Positions 1-10,872 of a stretch of DNA of 64,000 nucleotides are shown here, in pieces. This DNA is from Liolophura sinensis (taxonomy: Eukaryota > Mollusca > Polyplacophora > Chitonida > Chitonidae). Location of the stretch: contig NC_088295.1 in the NCBI RefSeq assembly GCF_032854445.1, forward strand, positions 1,490,501-1,554,500. Reading direction: 5' to 3'. The stretch's first letter is position 1, and every line of letters starts with the position of its first letter. Both the position numbers and the translations under genes were made by a program. Under the pieces are notes generated by a model. The model ran no database searches. It saw only the letters and a list, made by a program, of their open reading frames with translations, and was not told the DNA's origin.

Positions 1-59
1 CTGTTTTTAGATTGGTTTAACCAAAAATAGCCCAAGGCAATTATACAAAGGTACTAATT

Positions 60-940
60 GCTAAGGTACAGGCGGGTTCACTAACTGCTAAGGTACAGGC
101 GGGCTCACTAACTGCTATGGTACAGGCGGGTTCACTAACTGCTATGGTACAGGCGGGTTCACTAACTGCTATGGTACAGGCGGGTTCACTAACTGCTATG
201 GTACAGACGGGTTCACTAACTGCTATGGTACAGGGGGGTTCACTAACTGTTATGGTACAGACGGGTTCACTAACTGCTAAGGTACAGGCGGGTTCACTAA
301 CTGCTATGGCACAGGGGGGTTCACTAACTGCTATGGTACGGGCGGGTTCACTAACTGCTATGGTACAGGCGGGTTCACTAACTGCTATGGTACAGGCGGG
401 TTCACTGCTATGATACAGGCGGGTTCATTCACTGCTATGGTACAGGCGGGTTCACTAACTGCTATGGTACAGACGGGTTCACTAACCGCTATGGTACAGG
501 CAGGTTCACTAACTGCTATGGTACAGACGGGTTCACTAACTGCTATGGTACAGGTGGGTTCACTAACTGCTATGGTACAGCCGGGTTCACTAACTGCTAT
601 GGTACAGCCGGGTTCACTAACTGCTATGGTACAGGCAGGTTCACTAACTGCTATGGTACAGCCGGGTTCACTAACTGCTATGGTACAGCCGGGTTCACTA
701 ACTGCTATGGTACAGGCGGGTTCGCTAACTGCTATGGTACAGGCGGGTTCACTAACTGCTATGGTACAGCCGGGTTCACTAATTGCTATGGTACAGGCGG
801 GTTCACTAACTGCTGTGGTACAGGCGGGTTCACTAACTGCTATCGTACAGACGGATTCACTAACTGCTATGGTACAGACGGGTTCACTAACTGTTATGGT
901 ACAGACGGGTTCACTGACTGCTATGGTACATGCCTGGGAA
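60..940. repeat. 27-bp minisatellite, about 32 copies
   Basis: The tandem unit is built around ggtacaggcgggttcactaa followed by ctgctat. The period is 27 bp, with scattered single-base variants (cagacggg, cagccggg, caggcagg) and one short unit near 405-430. Because 27 is a multiple of three, both strands show long open frames reading as nine-residue repeats (MVQAGSLTA on plus). There is no exon signature, so I do not treat these as genes. Confidence 0.95.
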
Positions 941-950
941 CTGTGATTAT

Positions 951-1046
951 ATATTATCATGGACTGACGTGATTGTCATGGACTGACGTGATTATCATTG
1001 ACTGACGTGATTATCATGGACTGACGTGATTGTCATGGACTGACGA
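951..1046. repeat. 19-bp tandem repeat, about 5 copies
   Basis: The unit is atggactgacgtgattgtc, with attatc/attgtc variants. It directly follows the 27-bp array and is unrelated to it in sequence. Confidence 0.9.
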
Positions 1047-1227
1047 TTTATACTGCGGAAGTTTTGATGCGCGTGTGCAAGTGGTAAATGTTCATTACCA
1101 TCAATCCGACACATCTGGGACGGTTTATCTCTGTAGCTCTCGGTTAGATCTACCCCACTCCGCCATAAGCCACGTGGGTGTATCCAGTATAACACTGCCA
1201 CCACTAAGCGTTTCCACTGATTTTAAG

Positions 1228-1935
1228 AAGTGGATGAGGGATACCCTATGATGTCTTCATAGATCCTATACCAGTGTCAGTGAGAGATACACCGTGATGT
1301 CTTATTAGATGCTACAAGTCAGTGAGGGATACACTGTGTTGTCTTTTCAGATACTATACAATGTCTTTTCAGATACTATACAAGTTAGTGAGGGATGACC
1401 TATGTTGTCTTTCTAGATACTATAAAATTAACTTATAGTGAGGGATACGATGGGTCTTACTTGATGCTATACAAGTCAACTCCAGAGGAATACACTGTGA
1501 TGTCTTTCTAGATGCCTGTGAGGTATAGACTGTGATGTCTTTCGAGATGCTATACAAGTCTGTGAGGGATACACTGCGATGTCTTTTTAGACTCAATACC
1601 AATCTGTGGGGTGTACATTATGATGTCTAGATAATAGTACTATACAAGTCAGTGGGGGATACACTGCGATATCTGTCTAGATACTATACCAGTCTGTTCG
1701 GGATACACAGTAATGTCTGTCTAGATACTATACAAGTCAGTGGGGGATACACTGCGATGTCTATCTAGATACTATACCAGTCTGTTAGGGATACACAGTG
1801 ATGTGTATCTAGATACTATACAAGTCAGTGGGGAATACACTGCGATGTCTATCTAGATACTATACCAGTCTGTTAGGGATACACAGTGATGTCTGTCTAG
1901 ATACTATACAAGTCGGTGAGGGATACACTTTGATG
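1228..1935. repeat. About 44-bp degenerate minisatellite, about 16 copies
   Basis: Repeated units contain agtgagggatacactgtgat then gtctttctagatactataca. Copies are diverged near 1250 and more uniform near 1640-1930. The array ends within a few bases of the GT31 stop codon, so it would form most of that gene's 3' UTR if transcribed. Confidence 0.9.
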
Positions 1936-3051
1936 TTATCTATGTAAATCTTTGATTTTATTCCATGTTTCTTCCCAATTTTTGGAATAAAAGGAATTTT
2001 TGGCCAAGAACATGATATTGTTTCTAATGAGGTCCCTTGTTAGTTGAGGTGTCATGAGGGTGACCCCGTGTCCAGGGGCAGTACTCGAGGGTTGCATATG
2101 TAGACGGTATGGTAAGAACCCAGTCACGTAGACGTCATCTATCCAGAAGTAAGGTACATAAGCAGCCATGTCCAGCAGCTTCCGGGCAGCGCCAATGGAC
2201 AGGATGTAACCAAAGCCTTCACAATAAGCTGGGTAGTAGCGATACGGGTACTCCTTGGCGGGAATATGCCACTTGTCATCAAGGTTCTGGGGGACTCCTA
2301 TATGTATCATGACTGAGCAATAGAGAAAATCTTCCTTAGTTCTGAGTTTGAGCGGTAGGTCTAGTAAGAAATTGATTAAGTGGTATGGATCGATCAGGGT
2401 ATCGTCGTCCACTTTCATGATGAACTTGGCCTTCGGACAATATTCCAGTGTCCATTTGAGGCCCATCAAGTTTTTGTAAGTCAAGTTGCGGTACGAGTCG
2501 TGGAAATCCCCTTGTACAATGTCACCGTACTCATCGCTCTCTTGTCTCACCCGATCCATTATTTTCTGATCACGTGACGTGCCCAGCAGGAATGCGTGGA
2601 CAAGCCGTTGCCCTCGACGGCTGTTTACGGAACCCCAGCTCTGCCGGATCCGATCCCTCTCCTGTCTTTTGGTCAGCGCAGAATGAATGTAGATTAAAAC
2701 AAGCACATGACCACGTGAACAGAGGTGAACAGAAGGTATCAGAAAAGGGAAGTAAATCTTCTGAACAACTTTATCACTGCCAAATATGTCGTTGTACGAC
2801 CGAGCGTTCTCCACATCCAAAGGTTCGAGGGAATTCAGGCCAGGCATTCCACTCACGATGTTTGCGGGGAAAATGGCGTTTTCAAACGGTGACTTAAATT
2901 CCGAGGAGTTTTTGTGTTGCATAGATTCACCAACACGATGCATGTGAATGACAGACATTACGAGTGCTGTGAGTAGTAGAATCGTAATCCCAGTATCGAG
3001 CTTTCTACCAATGTGGTGACAGAACAGTCGCCATGGCTTCTTGAGTGTCAT
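1936..3051 (-). CDS. GT31 beta-1,3-galactosyltransferase-like glycosyltransferase (single coding exon)
   Basis: This is a type II Golgi-membrane glycosyltransferase of 371 residues, expected to transfer galactose or GlcNAc from a UDP-sugar in beta-1,3 linkage. Residues 1-20 are a basic cytoplasmic tail (MTLKKPWRLF...), about 21-38 is a hydrophobic signal anchor, and a stem runs to about 112. GT31 landmarks follow in order: RQSWG at 136-140, GDFHDSYRNLT at 181-191, the metal-binding VDDD at 214-217, YCEGFGY at 276-282 and IDDVYVTG at 304-311 (the usual motif is EDVYvG). The frame stays open 22 codons further upstream, but I place the start at 3051. A strong acceptor (tattttcatttccag) ends at 3065, so the exon begins at 3064 and the upstream codons are intron. 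The ATG context gtcaccATGa is good. A 5' UTR exon must lie upstream and was not found. The donor and acceptor sugars cannot be told from sequence. No poly(A) signal is evident downstream. Confidence 0.9.
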   Translation of the reverse strand: MTLKKPWRLFCHHIGRKLDTGITILLLTALVMSVIHMHRVGESMQHKNSSEFKSPFENAIFPANIVSGMPGLNSLEPLDVENARSYNDIFGSDKVVQKIYFPFLIPSVHLCSRGHVLVLIYIHSALTKRQERDRIRQSWGSVNSRRGQRLVHAFLLGTSRDQKIMDRVRQESDEYGDIVQGDFHDSYRNLTYKNLMGLKWTLEYCPKAKFIMKVDDDTLIDPYHLINFLLDLPLKLRTKEDFLYCSVMIHIGVPQNLDDKWHIPAKEYPYRYYPAYCEGFGYILSIGAARKLLDMAAYVPYFWIDDVYVTGFLPYRLHMQPSSTAPGHGVTLMTPQLTRDLIRNNIMFLAKNSFYSKNWEETWNKIKDLHR

Positions 3052-3066
3052 GGTGACGGGCCGCCT
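3052..3066 (-). promoter_or_regulatory. 3' splice acceptor in front of the GT31 coding exon
   Basis: On the minus strand a pyrimidine-rich tattttcatttccag is followed by gcggcccgtcacc and the ATG. This acceptor decides the start codon. It is also the first, diverged unit of the 31-bp minisatellite that fills the intron behind it. Confidence 0.7.
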
Positions 3067-3247
3067 GGAAATGAAAATATACATGTATAATATCATGCCG
3101 GGTGGTAATGAGAGCATATAATGTCAGCCCAGATGGTGATGAGAATATATAATATCAAGCCGGGTGGTAATGAGAGCATATAATGTCAGCCCAGATGGTG
3201 ATGAGAATATATAATATCAAGCCGGGTGGTAATGAGTATAAATATAC

Positions 3248-3477
3248 TGACGTCCAAAAGAAACTTTACCAAGGCTTTGAGAGACGACCGAACAAAAGCA
3301 ACCACATGTTGCATATGCAAGAGATATGTATTCAAGAGCGTGATGTTTTAGGGTGGTGTGAACTAGATGAGACTCCATGGTAGGAGAAACATTTTGGTGA
3401 ACAGTCACACAAAGACGCATGTGTGCTCCACGGAAACAAGTTAAAATTGCATTTGTAAAGTTTCTTTTTGGACGTCA
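3248..3477. mobile_element. MITE-like element with 22-bp terminal inverted repeats
   Basis: This 230-bp non-coding element starts tgacgtccaaaagaaacttt and ends aaagtttctttttggacgtca (quoted within the 20-base limit as aagtttctttttggacgtca). The two ends are reverse complements over about 22 bp with one indel. It is inserted in the A+T-rich part of a 31-bp repeat unit. A target-site duplication cannot be fixed because the flanks are TA-rich (ATATA / TTATAT). Confidence 0.75.
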
Positions 3478-3507
3478 TTATATAATGTCAGGCCGGATGA
3501 TAATGAG

Positions 3508-3648
3508 TATATTTATTTATTTGATTGGTGTTTTACGCCGTACTCAAGAATATTTCACTTATACGACGGCGGCCAGCATAATGGTGGAAGGAAACCGGAC
3601 AGAGCCCGGGGGAAACCCACGTCCATCCGCAGGTTGCTGTCAGACCGG
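3508..3648 (-). mobile_element. SINE-B fragment (tail half), minus orientation
   Basis: It begins with tttatttatttgattggtgt, the reverse complement of the (AAAT)n tail, then ttttacgccgtactcaagaa, and extends to about ccgcaggttgctgtcagacc. The tRNA-like head is missing. It interrupts the 31-bp array. Confidence 0.85.
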
Positions 3649-3822
3649 TAATGAGTATATATAATATCAGACCTGATGGTAATGAGTATATATGATATCA
3701 GGCCGGATAGTAATGAGTATATGTAATATCAGACCGGGTGGTAATGAGTATATGTAATATCAGGCCGGGTGGTAATGAGTATATATAATATCAAGCCGGA
3801 CGGTAACGAGAATGTATAATAT

Positions 3823-4128
3823 CAGTGAATGAGTGAGTGCTTGGGGTTTAACGTCGTACTTTACAATTTTTCAGTCATATGACGACGAAGGAATCCTTAC
3901 AGTGCATTTAATGTGCCTCCATGTTGCAGGACGGATTTCCACTAAGACGCCTTACCGAAGGCAAGTAAGCTGCCCCGCCCGAGCCATTATGCTGATACGG
4001 GTCAACCAGTCGTTGCGCTATCCCCTTCATGCTGAACGCCTAGCGAGGAAGTTACAACTTCCTCTTTTAAGGTCTCAAGTGTGACTTGACGCAGGATTGA
4101 CTCTGGATCTACCGCTTTCGAAGCGATC
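3823..4128 (-). mobile_element. SINE-A (tRNA-derived), minus orientation
   Basis: It opens with gtgaatgagtgagtgcttgg then ggtttaacgtcgtactttac, which is the 3' tail of family A. It passes through a core containing gatacgggtcaaccagtcgt and ends near gattgactctggatctaccg, the reverse complement of the box B region. Box A is lost. Confidence 0.85.
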
Positions 4129-4608
4129 GCTCTATATAATATCAGGCCGGATGGTAATGAGTATATATAATATCAGGCCGGACCGGATGGTAATGAAAAT
4201 ATATAATATCACGGTAATGAGTACATATAATATCAGGCCGGGTGGCAATGAGGATATATAATGTTAGGCCGGGTGATAATGAGAATATGTAATATCAGTC
4301 CGGATGGTAAAGACAATGTCCATGTATAATATCAAACCGGCTGGTAATGACAATATATAATATCAGGCCGGATGGTAATGACAATATATAATATCAGGCC
4401 GGCTGGTAATGACAATATATAATATCAGGGCGGATGGTAATGACAATATATAATATCAAACCGGCTGGTAATGACAATATATAATATCAGGCCGGATGGT
4501 AAAGACAATGTCCATGTATAATCTCAGTCCGTATAGTAATGACATTGTATAACATCAAGTCGGATGGTAATGAAAATATATAATATCAGTCCGGATGATA
4601 ATGGCAAT

Positions 4609-5143
4609 GTAAACACCCTTATACATAGTTCGTCGAGTTTAGCAAAAGAATTTTGATGGTCATTTTGCACTCCTGTGTCTGCACATGTTTATTTGTTCAT
4701 GGTTACGTTTGATGCACATATGTAATGGAATAGTGATGTCAATTTATAGCACTTACCAGAGCTTGGGATGGAAAGATACGTGGCTATAGTTGATATAGAC
4801 CCAAATGTATAACTCCCCCTCTGACGCAGAGCAGCCAGTGTATGCTGGATAGGTTAGTGTGTACAGGGACAGATGGTCTCTTTACCATCTCACCTACCCC
4901 ATGCAGTTCACTGATTGATTAACGATTACCCCCCGGGTCAAATGCCTGTGAATAAACCCGACAGGATTTGTAACCGCTGTATACATGAGACACGCATATA
5001 CCATAGCATTAGAGCGGCCACTAATGTAGATGTGAACGTCTGATTGTACGTAGAGTAGATCAGAAGTTGCTTTCCTACTGATTCAGTATGATTCCTTCAT
5101 TTATAATAAAATTCCTTAATTTATAATATACATCCACTCTGAA
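4609..5143. other. No gene recognised
   Basis: Unique-looking A+T-rich sequence after the 31-bp array. I see no open frame of note, no RNA gene and no clear repeat. Confidence 0.5.
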
Positions 5144-5469
5144 GTAGTGAGTGAGTGAGTGCTTGCAGTTTAACGTCGTACTTAACAATTTTTAGTCATA
5201 TGACGAAGAAGGGATCCTTACAGTGCATGCAATTTGCCTCCTTGTTGCAGGACGGATTTCCACCGTCTTTTATCTAGCGCTGCGCCACTGAGACGGCTTA
5301 CCGAAGGCAAGTAAGCTGCCCCGACCGAGCCATTATGCTGATACGGGTCAACCAGTCGTTGCGCTATCCTGTTCACGCTGAACGCAAAGCTAGGAATTTA
5401 CAACTTCTTCTTCTAAGGTCTTAGGTGTGACTCCACCTAGGATTGACCCTGGATCTACCTCTCACGAAA
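5144..5469 (-). mobile_element. SINE-A, minus orientation, nearly full length
   Basis: It matches the 3823 copy from agtgagtgagtgcttgcagt through tgatacgggtcaaccagtcg to attgaccctggatctacctc. The core section with the ttatctagcgctgcgccact spacer, absent from the 3823 copy, is kept here. Confidence 0.88.
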
Positions 5470-5552
5470 CGAACACTCCACCACTCTGAAGTAAGAAGCA
5501 TCAGCTGGATGAGGTTTGTTTTTGGGATGGGAAAGTCACATGGGGATGAAAC

Positions 5553-5702
5553 GTCTTGCGTCTACATGTATGCAAAGTCTTGTGTCTACATGTATGCAAC
5601 GTCTTGCGTCTACATGTATGCAACGTCTTGTGTCTACATATATGCATCGTCTTGTGTCTACATGTATGCATCGTCTTGTGTCTACATGTATGCAACGTCT
5701 TG
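5553..5702. repeat. 24-bp minisatellite, about 6 copies
   Basis: The unit is cttgtgtctacatgtatgca followed by acgt. The frame stays open in all three plus-strand phases because the period is a multiple of three. Confidence 0.9.
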
Positions 5703-5882
5703 TGCCCCTCACCAATGTTTGCTTCCTCTCAAGTCATACGTCTGTCTACGGATGGTTGTGGGTTTCCCCGAGTTCTATCCGTTTTCCTCCCAAAATAATG
5801 ATGGCCGTCGTCGTATAAGTGAAATATTCCAGAGTACTGGGCTTCTGCGTAAAACACCAACCAAATAAATAAATAAATAAAT
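5703..5882 (+). mobile_element. SINE-B copy, degenerate, plus orientation
   Basis: Diverged body (gatggttgtgggtttccccg; gtcgtcgtataagtgaaata) ending in gtaaaacaccaaccaaataa and an (AAAT)n tail. Confidence 0.8.
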
Positions 5883-5992
5883 TGATTAAATAATTAATTA
5901 AATTAATAAATAATTAAACAATGAAATAATGAAATAAATAAATATTTATTTAAATAATGAAATAAATAAATAAATAAATACGACTTCCCATC
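5865..5992. repeat. (AAAT)n-rich tract
   Basis: Imperfect aaataaat/ttaatt repeats form the shared junction between two SINE-B copies, probably an expanded SINE tail. Confidence 0.8.
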
Positions 5993-5999
5993 AGAAGCT

Positions 6000-6268
6000 C
6001 TCGCGGGGCCTCCATGGCCGAGGGGATTAGCATGTCAGCACGGCATAATGACCCAGGAGTCTCCCACCAATGCGATCTCGGTGAATTCAAACCCAGCTCA
6101 TGCTGGCTTCCTCTCCAGCCGTAAGGGGGAAGGTCTGCAGCAACCTGCGGACGGTCGTGCATGATCCCCGGTTTCTTCCCACCATAATGCCTCGGTTGTA
6201 TATGTGAAATGTTCTTGAGTATACGGCGTAAAACACCAATCAAATCAAACAAATAGATAAATAAATAT
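6000..6268 (+). mobile_element. SINE-B, full length, Leu/Ser-tRNA-like head
   Basis: The head contains catggccgaggggattagca (box A-like, in the style of tRNA-Leu/Ser) and ctcggtgaattcaaacccag (box B-like). The conserved body then runs from gcttcctctccagccgtaag to tacggcgtaaaacaccaatc, with a short A-rich tail. It is the most complete family-B copy in the window. Confidence 0.85.
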
Positions 6269-6499
6269 ATAGAAACTCTTGCAAGAATAAGAAAGAATAG
6301 TGTGGGCACACCTGTATGTATGCAAAGCCTGGCACCAATGGTCTAAAGTCGTCATAGTTGAACAGTGGAAGAATGGCTAGTGTTTTCGACAATATTTGAA
6401 TTATGACATCTGTGTTAATGTATGTAAACGAAGAGTCATAAGGTGTGTGTACATACACTGTGTGTTCTTGTGAAAGGCCGTGTCCACTGTGACATCAGA

Positions 6500-6705
6500 C
6501 ATGACAGTCCACTCAGTCACATTATTATAACTCCGGGGCATCCGGTTCTGTTTCCTTGCTCTAACCTCTCGGCGCTGAGCGCCAATTAAGCCAGGCAGCA
6601 ACAAGAACCATTTCTAACGTCTTTGTTATAACCCGACTCGGGTTTGGCCCCGGTTCTCCCGGCTTCGAGGTGGGCGTTCTAACCATTAGGCAGCCGTAGC
6701 GCTTT
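6500..6705 (-). mobile_element. SINE-C (tRNA-derived), minus orientation
   Basis: Read on the minus strand it starts gctacggctgcctaatggtt then agaacgcccacctcgaagcc (box A-like) and ggagaaccggggccaaaccc (box B-like). A core follows with ttgttgctgcctggcttaat, ggcgctcagcgccgagaggt and taataatgtgactgagtgg. That core resembles the core of SINE-A. Confidence 0.8.
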
Positions 6706-8754
6706 AAATAAAATGCACAGAAATTTGACTTTTGATGGAGCTTTATCAGCCGTTTATACGTGACCGATGCTTTACCATGCTTTGTCCTCAAGTATATAGG
6801 TCACGTGTTTACAGTTTGTTTGATGGTCACTGTGGTGCAAACGGTATATCCCCAAGGGTAGTGCTTCCCTTATCGTAGCCCAAATAAACCCAAGGTCAAC
6901 TACATGTATAAAGCCAGGGTCCTGGGTTATATGCAAGTATTTTTTACGCACATATCCAACTAAACACAATGACCAAACTGACTTTTCAGTAGGAATACAC
7001 AGCTTTAACATGCAAGCCTAGGCGTAAGGACATTGCATGTTGCAAATCATGATCTCATGCGGTCACGAATATGCTGATGTACATCTAACTTTACTGCTAT
7101 CGGCTGGGTCATGTCACGCTGTCTGAGCCCCACCCACTGAACAAGTCTCCAGAACCGCCGGTGACTTCACCAGAGGGCCTGTATAACGTGGCTTAGGCCT
7201 ATAGAGATTGAGATAAGATAAACTTCAATATTTCAAATTCACGTGTTTGGAGAATATGTAATATGTCCTGTATGTGTAACTCGTACAGGTTACACATGAA
7301 TCATATCCAGTTTAGGATTATTGGTTGTAGTGAAAGTATGGAATTTGTCAAACTTCATATTCTTGTAGTACCAAGAGTAAAGAGAAAAAAACAAGGAGAC
7401 ACTGTGTAAAAGACTGGATACTTACTCATAAAGATGGCACTACATGGTCGAATACTTTCACGATGCGTAAGTAGGCCTATACACATTTTTCATGTTAACG
7501 TCAATAACTACGAGTAACACATCGTTCTGTTGTTTACGAGGGCAGACTGGCCGTCTATCCACAGTGTCTTGGATATGCGTGGTCCGTTTCCTCCAGGCAT
7601 TCCGGTTTTATTCACCCATATTAGAAAAAAATTCTTAAGCTCGGCCTTGAACATCAGTCAAACAATAAACCAATCAGAATGAACCACTGAGCCTAGCAGA
7701 AGGTTTTGCATACAGCATGGAATGTCTAACCGTACACGTGGCCTACACACGTATTTAGAGGACCAATAAAAGAATCTTTTCTTATAAATCGTGCATACGA
7801 GGTTTTTATTTCTTGGTTAAGCAGTCATGTTAGATGAAGATGGAACCCTGATTTACAGAATTCTCGTTGGTGGCATCAGATGTGATTTATACACATTCCA
7901 GTATCTAGAAAACAATGTTCACTGTACAGCATCAGTTCCTTAAGGGGAAAGACCTCTAAACTCGAAGCAGGCATCACTAAATATACCACTTAAAACTATG
8001 CATAAATATACCTTCATTTTTTTTTGTTTAGATTTTTGTGAAAAGAGTTAAAGGCGCTCAAACATCTAAAGTGGGTTTTATAGACCATACAATCAGAGGT
8101 TAGGAACTCTGACGTCACAGCAAGTTCATCCAAGAAGACACTGAATATCGGAATAGCTCTTTTTACCTATGAGTAAAAGATTACTGAAATAATACTCCCT
8201 ATTATTGTTTGCTTCTGGTGAACATCAGGCAAAAAGGTGATGTGACGTCAGTGGTCCTAGATACCGTCTGTATGGTTCATAAAACCAACATAGTATTCAA
8301 ATATTTGAATGCCTTTCAACATTCTATAAAAAATCTAAAAAAAAAACAGATGATCTTATTTAACTAAAAATTATAACATTTTATTATAAGCAAAAGACAA
8401 CGATGCTATTATAAAAAAACATCATGACTAACACAATATAATATATATGTAAATCTGACTAAATATACAACTAATTCACATCCAAGAAATACCATTTATA
8501 CAGACTTGTATCATTTGTACCATACTAATAACAATCTCCTACACTGATTAATCGAGATCACCGAAAATCCTGAATGAGGTCAAAACTTACGGCTTAGGGT
8601 GTCTAGTCCCATCGCTCTACCAATTGATTTGTCAAGCCCGATGGCAACGGTCCGCCTGTTAGAGACCACACATATTCAATGAATGATTTTACCAAAATGT
8701 ACACAATTTTTTTTTAGTATATGTAGTATAATGTAGTAATTAGTTACCTTTTTA

Positions 8755-8755
<1 letters not shown>
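6706..8755. other. Intergenic stretch without recognised genes
   Basis: About 2 kb of A+T-rich, mostly unique sequence. A 79-codon minus frame at 6772-7011 has no recognisable domain and no convincing splice context. Nothing else is supportable. Confidence 0.5.

Positions 8756-8839
<84 letters not shown>
8756..8839. repeat. (TA)n microsatellite, about 42 repeats
   Basis: 84 bp of uninterrupted alternating T and A, able to form a cruciform and likely to be length-polymorphic. Confidence 0.98.
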
Positions 8840-8842
<3 letters not shown>

Positions 8843-9029
8843 GATATTGTTATGAACAGTGTAATTATAATAAACTAAGGAATCGATTTAGAGTAAAATA
8901 ATTTTGATATTAATGATTCCAACACTATACGTATGCATGTCAGTGATAATGTGTGAAAGTGTGTGATACAGTTACAAACATCAGTGTGTTCGACCACTCT
9001 CCGTGGCTGCATTATCTGCCAACATCCTC

Positions 9030-9700
9030 CGCTCTGTCTGTATGACTGTCTGTTCGGCTGGCTGCCTTAGTTACTGGCTGGTTAGTTACCTTTCTGTGTG
9101 ACTGTCCATCCGGCTGGCTGGCTGGCTGGCTGTTTGACTGTCGGTCTGTATGGCCGTCCGTCCGCCTGGCTGTCTGGTTGATTGCCTGTCTGTGTGAATG
9201 TCCGTCCCACTGGCTGCCTGACTGGCTGATTAGTTACCTTTCTGTATGACTGTCCGTCCGGCTGGCTGCCAGACTGGCTGGTTAGTTACCTTTCTGTGTG
9301 ACTGTCCGTCCGGCTGGCTGGCTGTTTGACTGTCTGTCTGTATTGCTGTCTGTCCGGCTGGCTGCCTGTATGGCTGGTTAGTTACCTTTCTGTGTGACTG
9401 TCTGTCCGGCTGGCTGCCTGACTGGCCGGTTAGTTACCTTTCTGTGTGACTGTCTGTCCGGCTGGTTGGCTGACTAGCTGGTTAGTTACCTTTCCGTGTG
9501 ACTGTCTGTACGGCTGGCTGGCTGGCTGGTTAGTTACCTTTCTGTGTGAAAGTCTGTCCGGCTGGCTTGCTGGATGTTTGACTGTCGGTCTGTATGGCCG
9601 TCCGTCCGTCCGTCTGGCTGGCTGGCTGGCTAATTGATTGCCTGTCTGTATGAATGTCCGTCCCGCTGGCTAACAGGTGGGCTGGTTGATTGCCTGGGTG
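9030..9700. repeat. About 57-bp minisatellite rich in CTGG/CTGT tetranucleotides
   Basis: Units contain ggttagttacctttctgtgt then gactgtctgtccggctggct. Internal tetranucleotide slippage changes the unit length. There are about 10-11 units. Confidence 0.85.
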
Positions 9701-9767
9701 TTTGACCGTCCTGCATACGTGCTTGGCTGCAGAACGCAGAACCAGACCGTTCTTCCCTAAGAGCTCC

Positions 9768-9926
9768 GGGCCCGGTTTCAAGAAACTTCCTAAGTTCAGT
9801 AAACTGTTGGCAAAGTTTGCAATTCCCTGCCCAAGTCTAACATATGTGCTTCTTTAGACTTTCTCCATTAATCACAAAAACTTTCGCTTAGACAAACAAA
9901 TTAAGAACTTTCGTGAAAACGAGCCC
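9768..9926. mobile_element. Short inverted-repeat element (MITE-like)
   Basis: The left end gggcccggtttcaagaaact and the right end tttcgtgaaaacgagccc are imperfect reverse complements over about 27 bp, enclosing about 105 bp of non-coding sequence. No clear target duplication is seen. Confidence 0.5.
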
Positions 9927-10089
9927 TGAACCAGGGTAACGTGCTTTAGACTTACTTAAGCCCGACCTAGTCTTAACCTATGACAGGTTTGAACCTTCCT
10001 TTTTTTCAGTTTTGTCAAGTGTAAGTGTTGAAATATACTTGTGGAAAGTCACAAGTTTAGCCCAGTAAACTGTTAAAGTTTAGACAAAA

Positions 10090-10362
10090 CATCTGACAGC
10101 TTCACCCTAGGTCCTGGACAGGTCATTGGGCGGGTTCCCCTGGGTGTAGGTAGTGCGCCTTGCACGGGCTTGCTGAGTAGGCCTTACACGTCATCTATCA
10201 GCTCTCTCTGAGCCTGTGGTCGTGACCCGGCACGCCCTCTTTTGGAGTGTATGGACCTTCTTCAGGTACCCCAGCAGGGTTCTCTCCTCTGCTACTCTGT
10301 GAGCTTTTGTGAGGTGTTCGGTCCAAATCTAGACAATAAATAAATAAATAAATAAATATTAA
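10090..10362 (+). mobile_element. Dispersed repeat with (AATA)n tail
   Basis: G+C-richer body (cattgggcgggttcccctgg; agcttttgtgaggtgttcgg) ending in caataaataaataaataaat. The A-rich tail and composition suggest a SINE, but I see no clear box A/B and no second copy in the window. Confidence 0.4.
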
Positions 10363-10596
10363 AGTTTGCCATGACTGTACTATTCAGGATGGTATGCAGA
10401 AAGTCAGAGAATGAGGACAAGCTGACTAAGCCAGAGCTGTGACAGCATCAGCCTGTCAGCTGTGCGTGTGTTAAAAGTAAGACATTTGTGATTAACTAAA
10501 AAACATTTCTGAGACATAATACTGGTCGGTTTAGTCGGATGAGACTCAGGTCTGTCCCTGTTTGATAATGTGGGATAATATTAAAAATCTGGGACA

Positions 10597-10727
10597 AGTT
10601 TATTTGATTACAGTTTTACGCCGTATTCAAGAATATTTCATTTACAAGACGGCGACAAACGTGGAAGAACACCGGGCACAGCCTAGACACAACTGTTAGT
10701 ACGTCACGGAGATCGATCCTCTACGGT
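10597..10727 (-). mobile_element. SINE-B fragment, minus orientation
   Basis: Tail-proximal part: tttatttgattacagtttta, then cgccgtattcaagaatattt, diverging after the gccggc-poor body. Confidence 0.75.
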
Positions 10728-10872
10728 CGTAACTGGGAAGGTCTTCCAGCAACCTGCGGATGGTCGTGGGTTTCCCCGGGCTCTGCCTGGTTTCCTCCCA
10801 CCATAATGCTGGCCGCCGTGGTATAAGTGAAATATTCTTGAGTACGGCGTAAAACACCAATCAAATAAATAA
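10728..10872 (+). mobile_element. SINE-B fragment, plus orientation
   Basis: The body runs from aactgggaaggtcttccagc to ggcgtaaaacaccaatcaaa, ending in aaataaataaa. The tRNA-like head is absent. Confidence 0.85.

Larger units (their letters stand above)
3067..4608. repeat. 31-bp minisatellite interrupted by three transposon insertions
   Basis: The unit is ggtaatgacaatatataata followed by tcaggccggat. Blocks lie at about 3067-3247, 3478-3507, 3649-3822 and 4129-4608. They are separated by a MITE (3248-3477), a truncated SINE-B (3508-3648) and a SINE-A (3823-4128). The array fills the intron immediately upstream of the GT31 coding exon. Confidence 0.92.

Noticed and set aside
385-960. 191- and 178-codon frames on opposite strands
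   Set aside because: Both are open because of the 27-bp period, and neither shows coding features beyond the repeat.
3052-3117. Upstream start for the GT31 enzyme at 3117
   Set aside because: The extra 22 codons lie upstream of a strong splice acceptor and are diverged minisatellite sequence. The ATG at 3051 has the better context and gives a normal type II N-terminus.
6772-7011. 79-codon minus frame as a possible gene
   Set aside because: No recognisable domain, no signal peptide, no matched splice sites and no supporting context.
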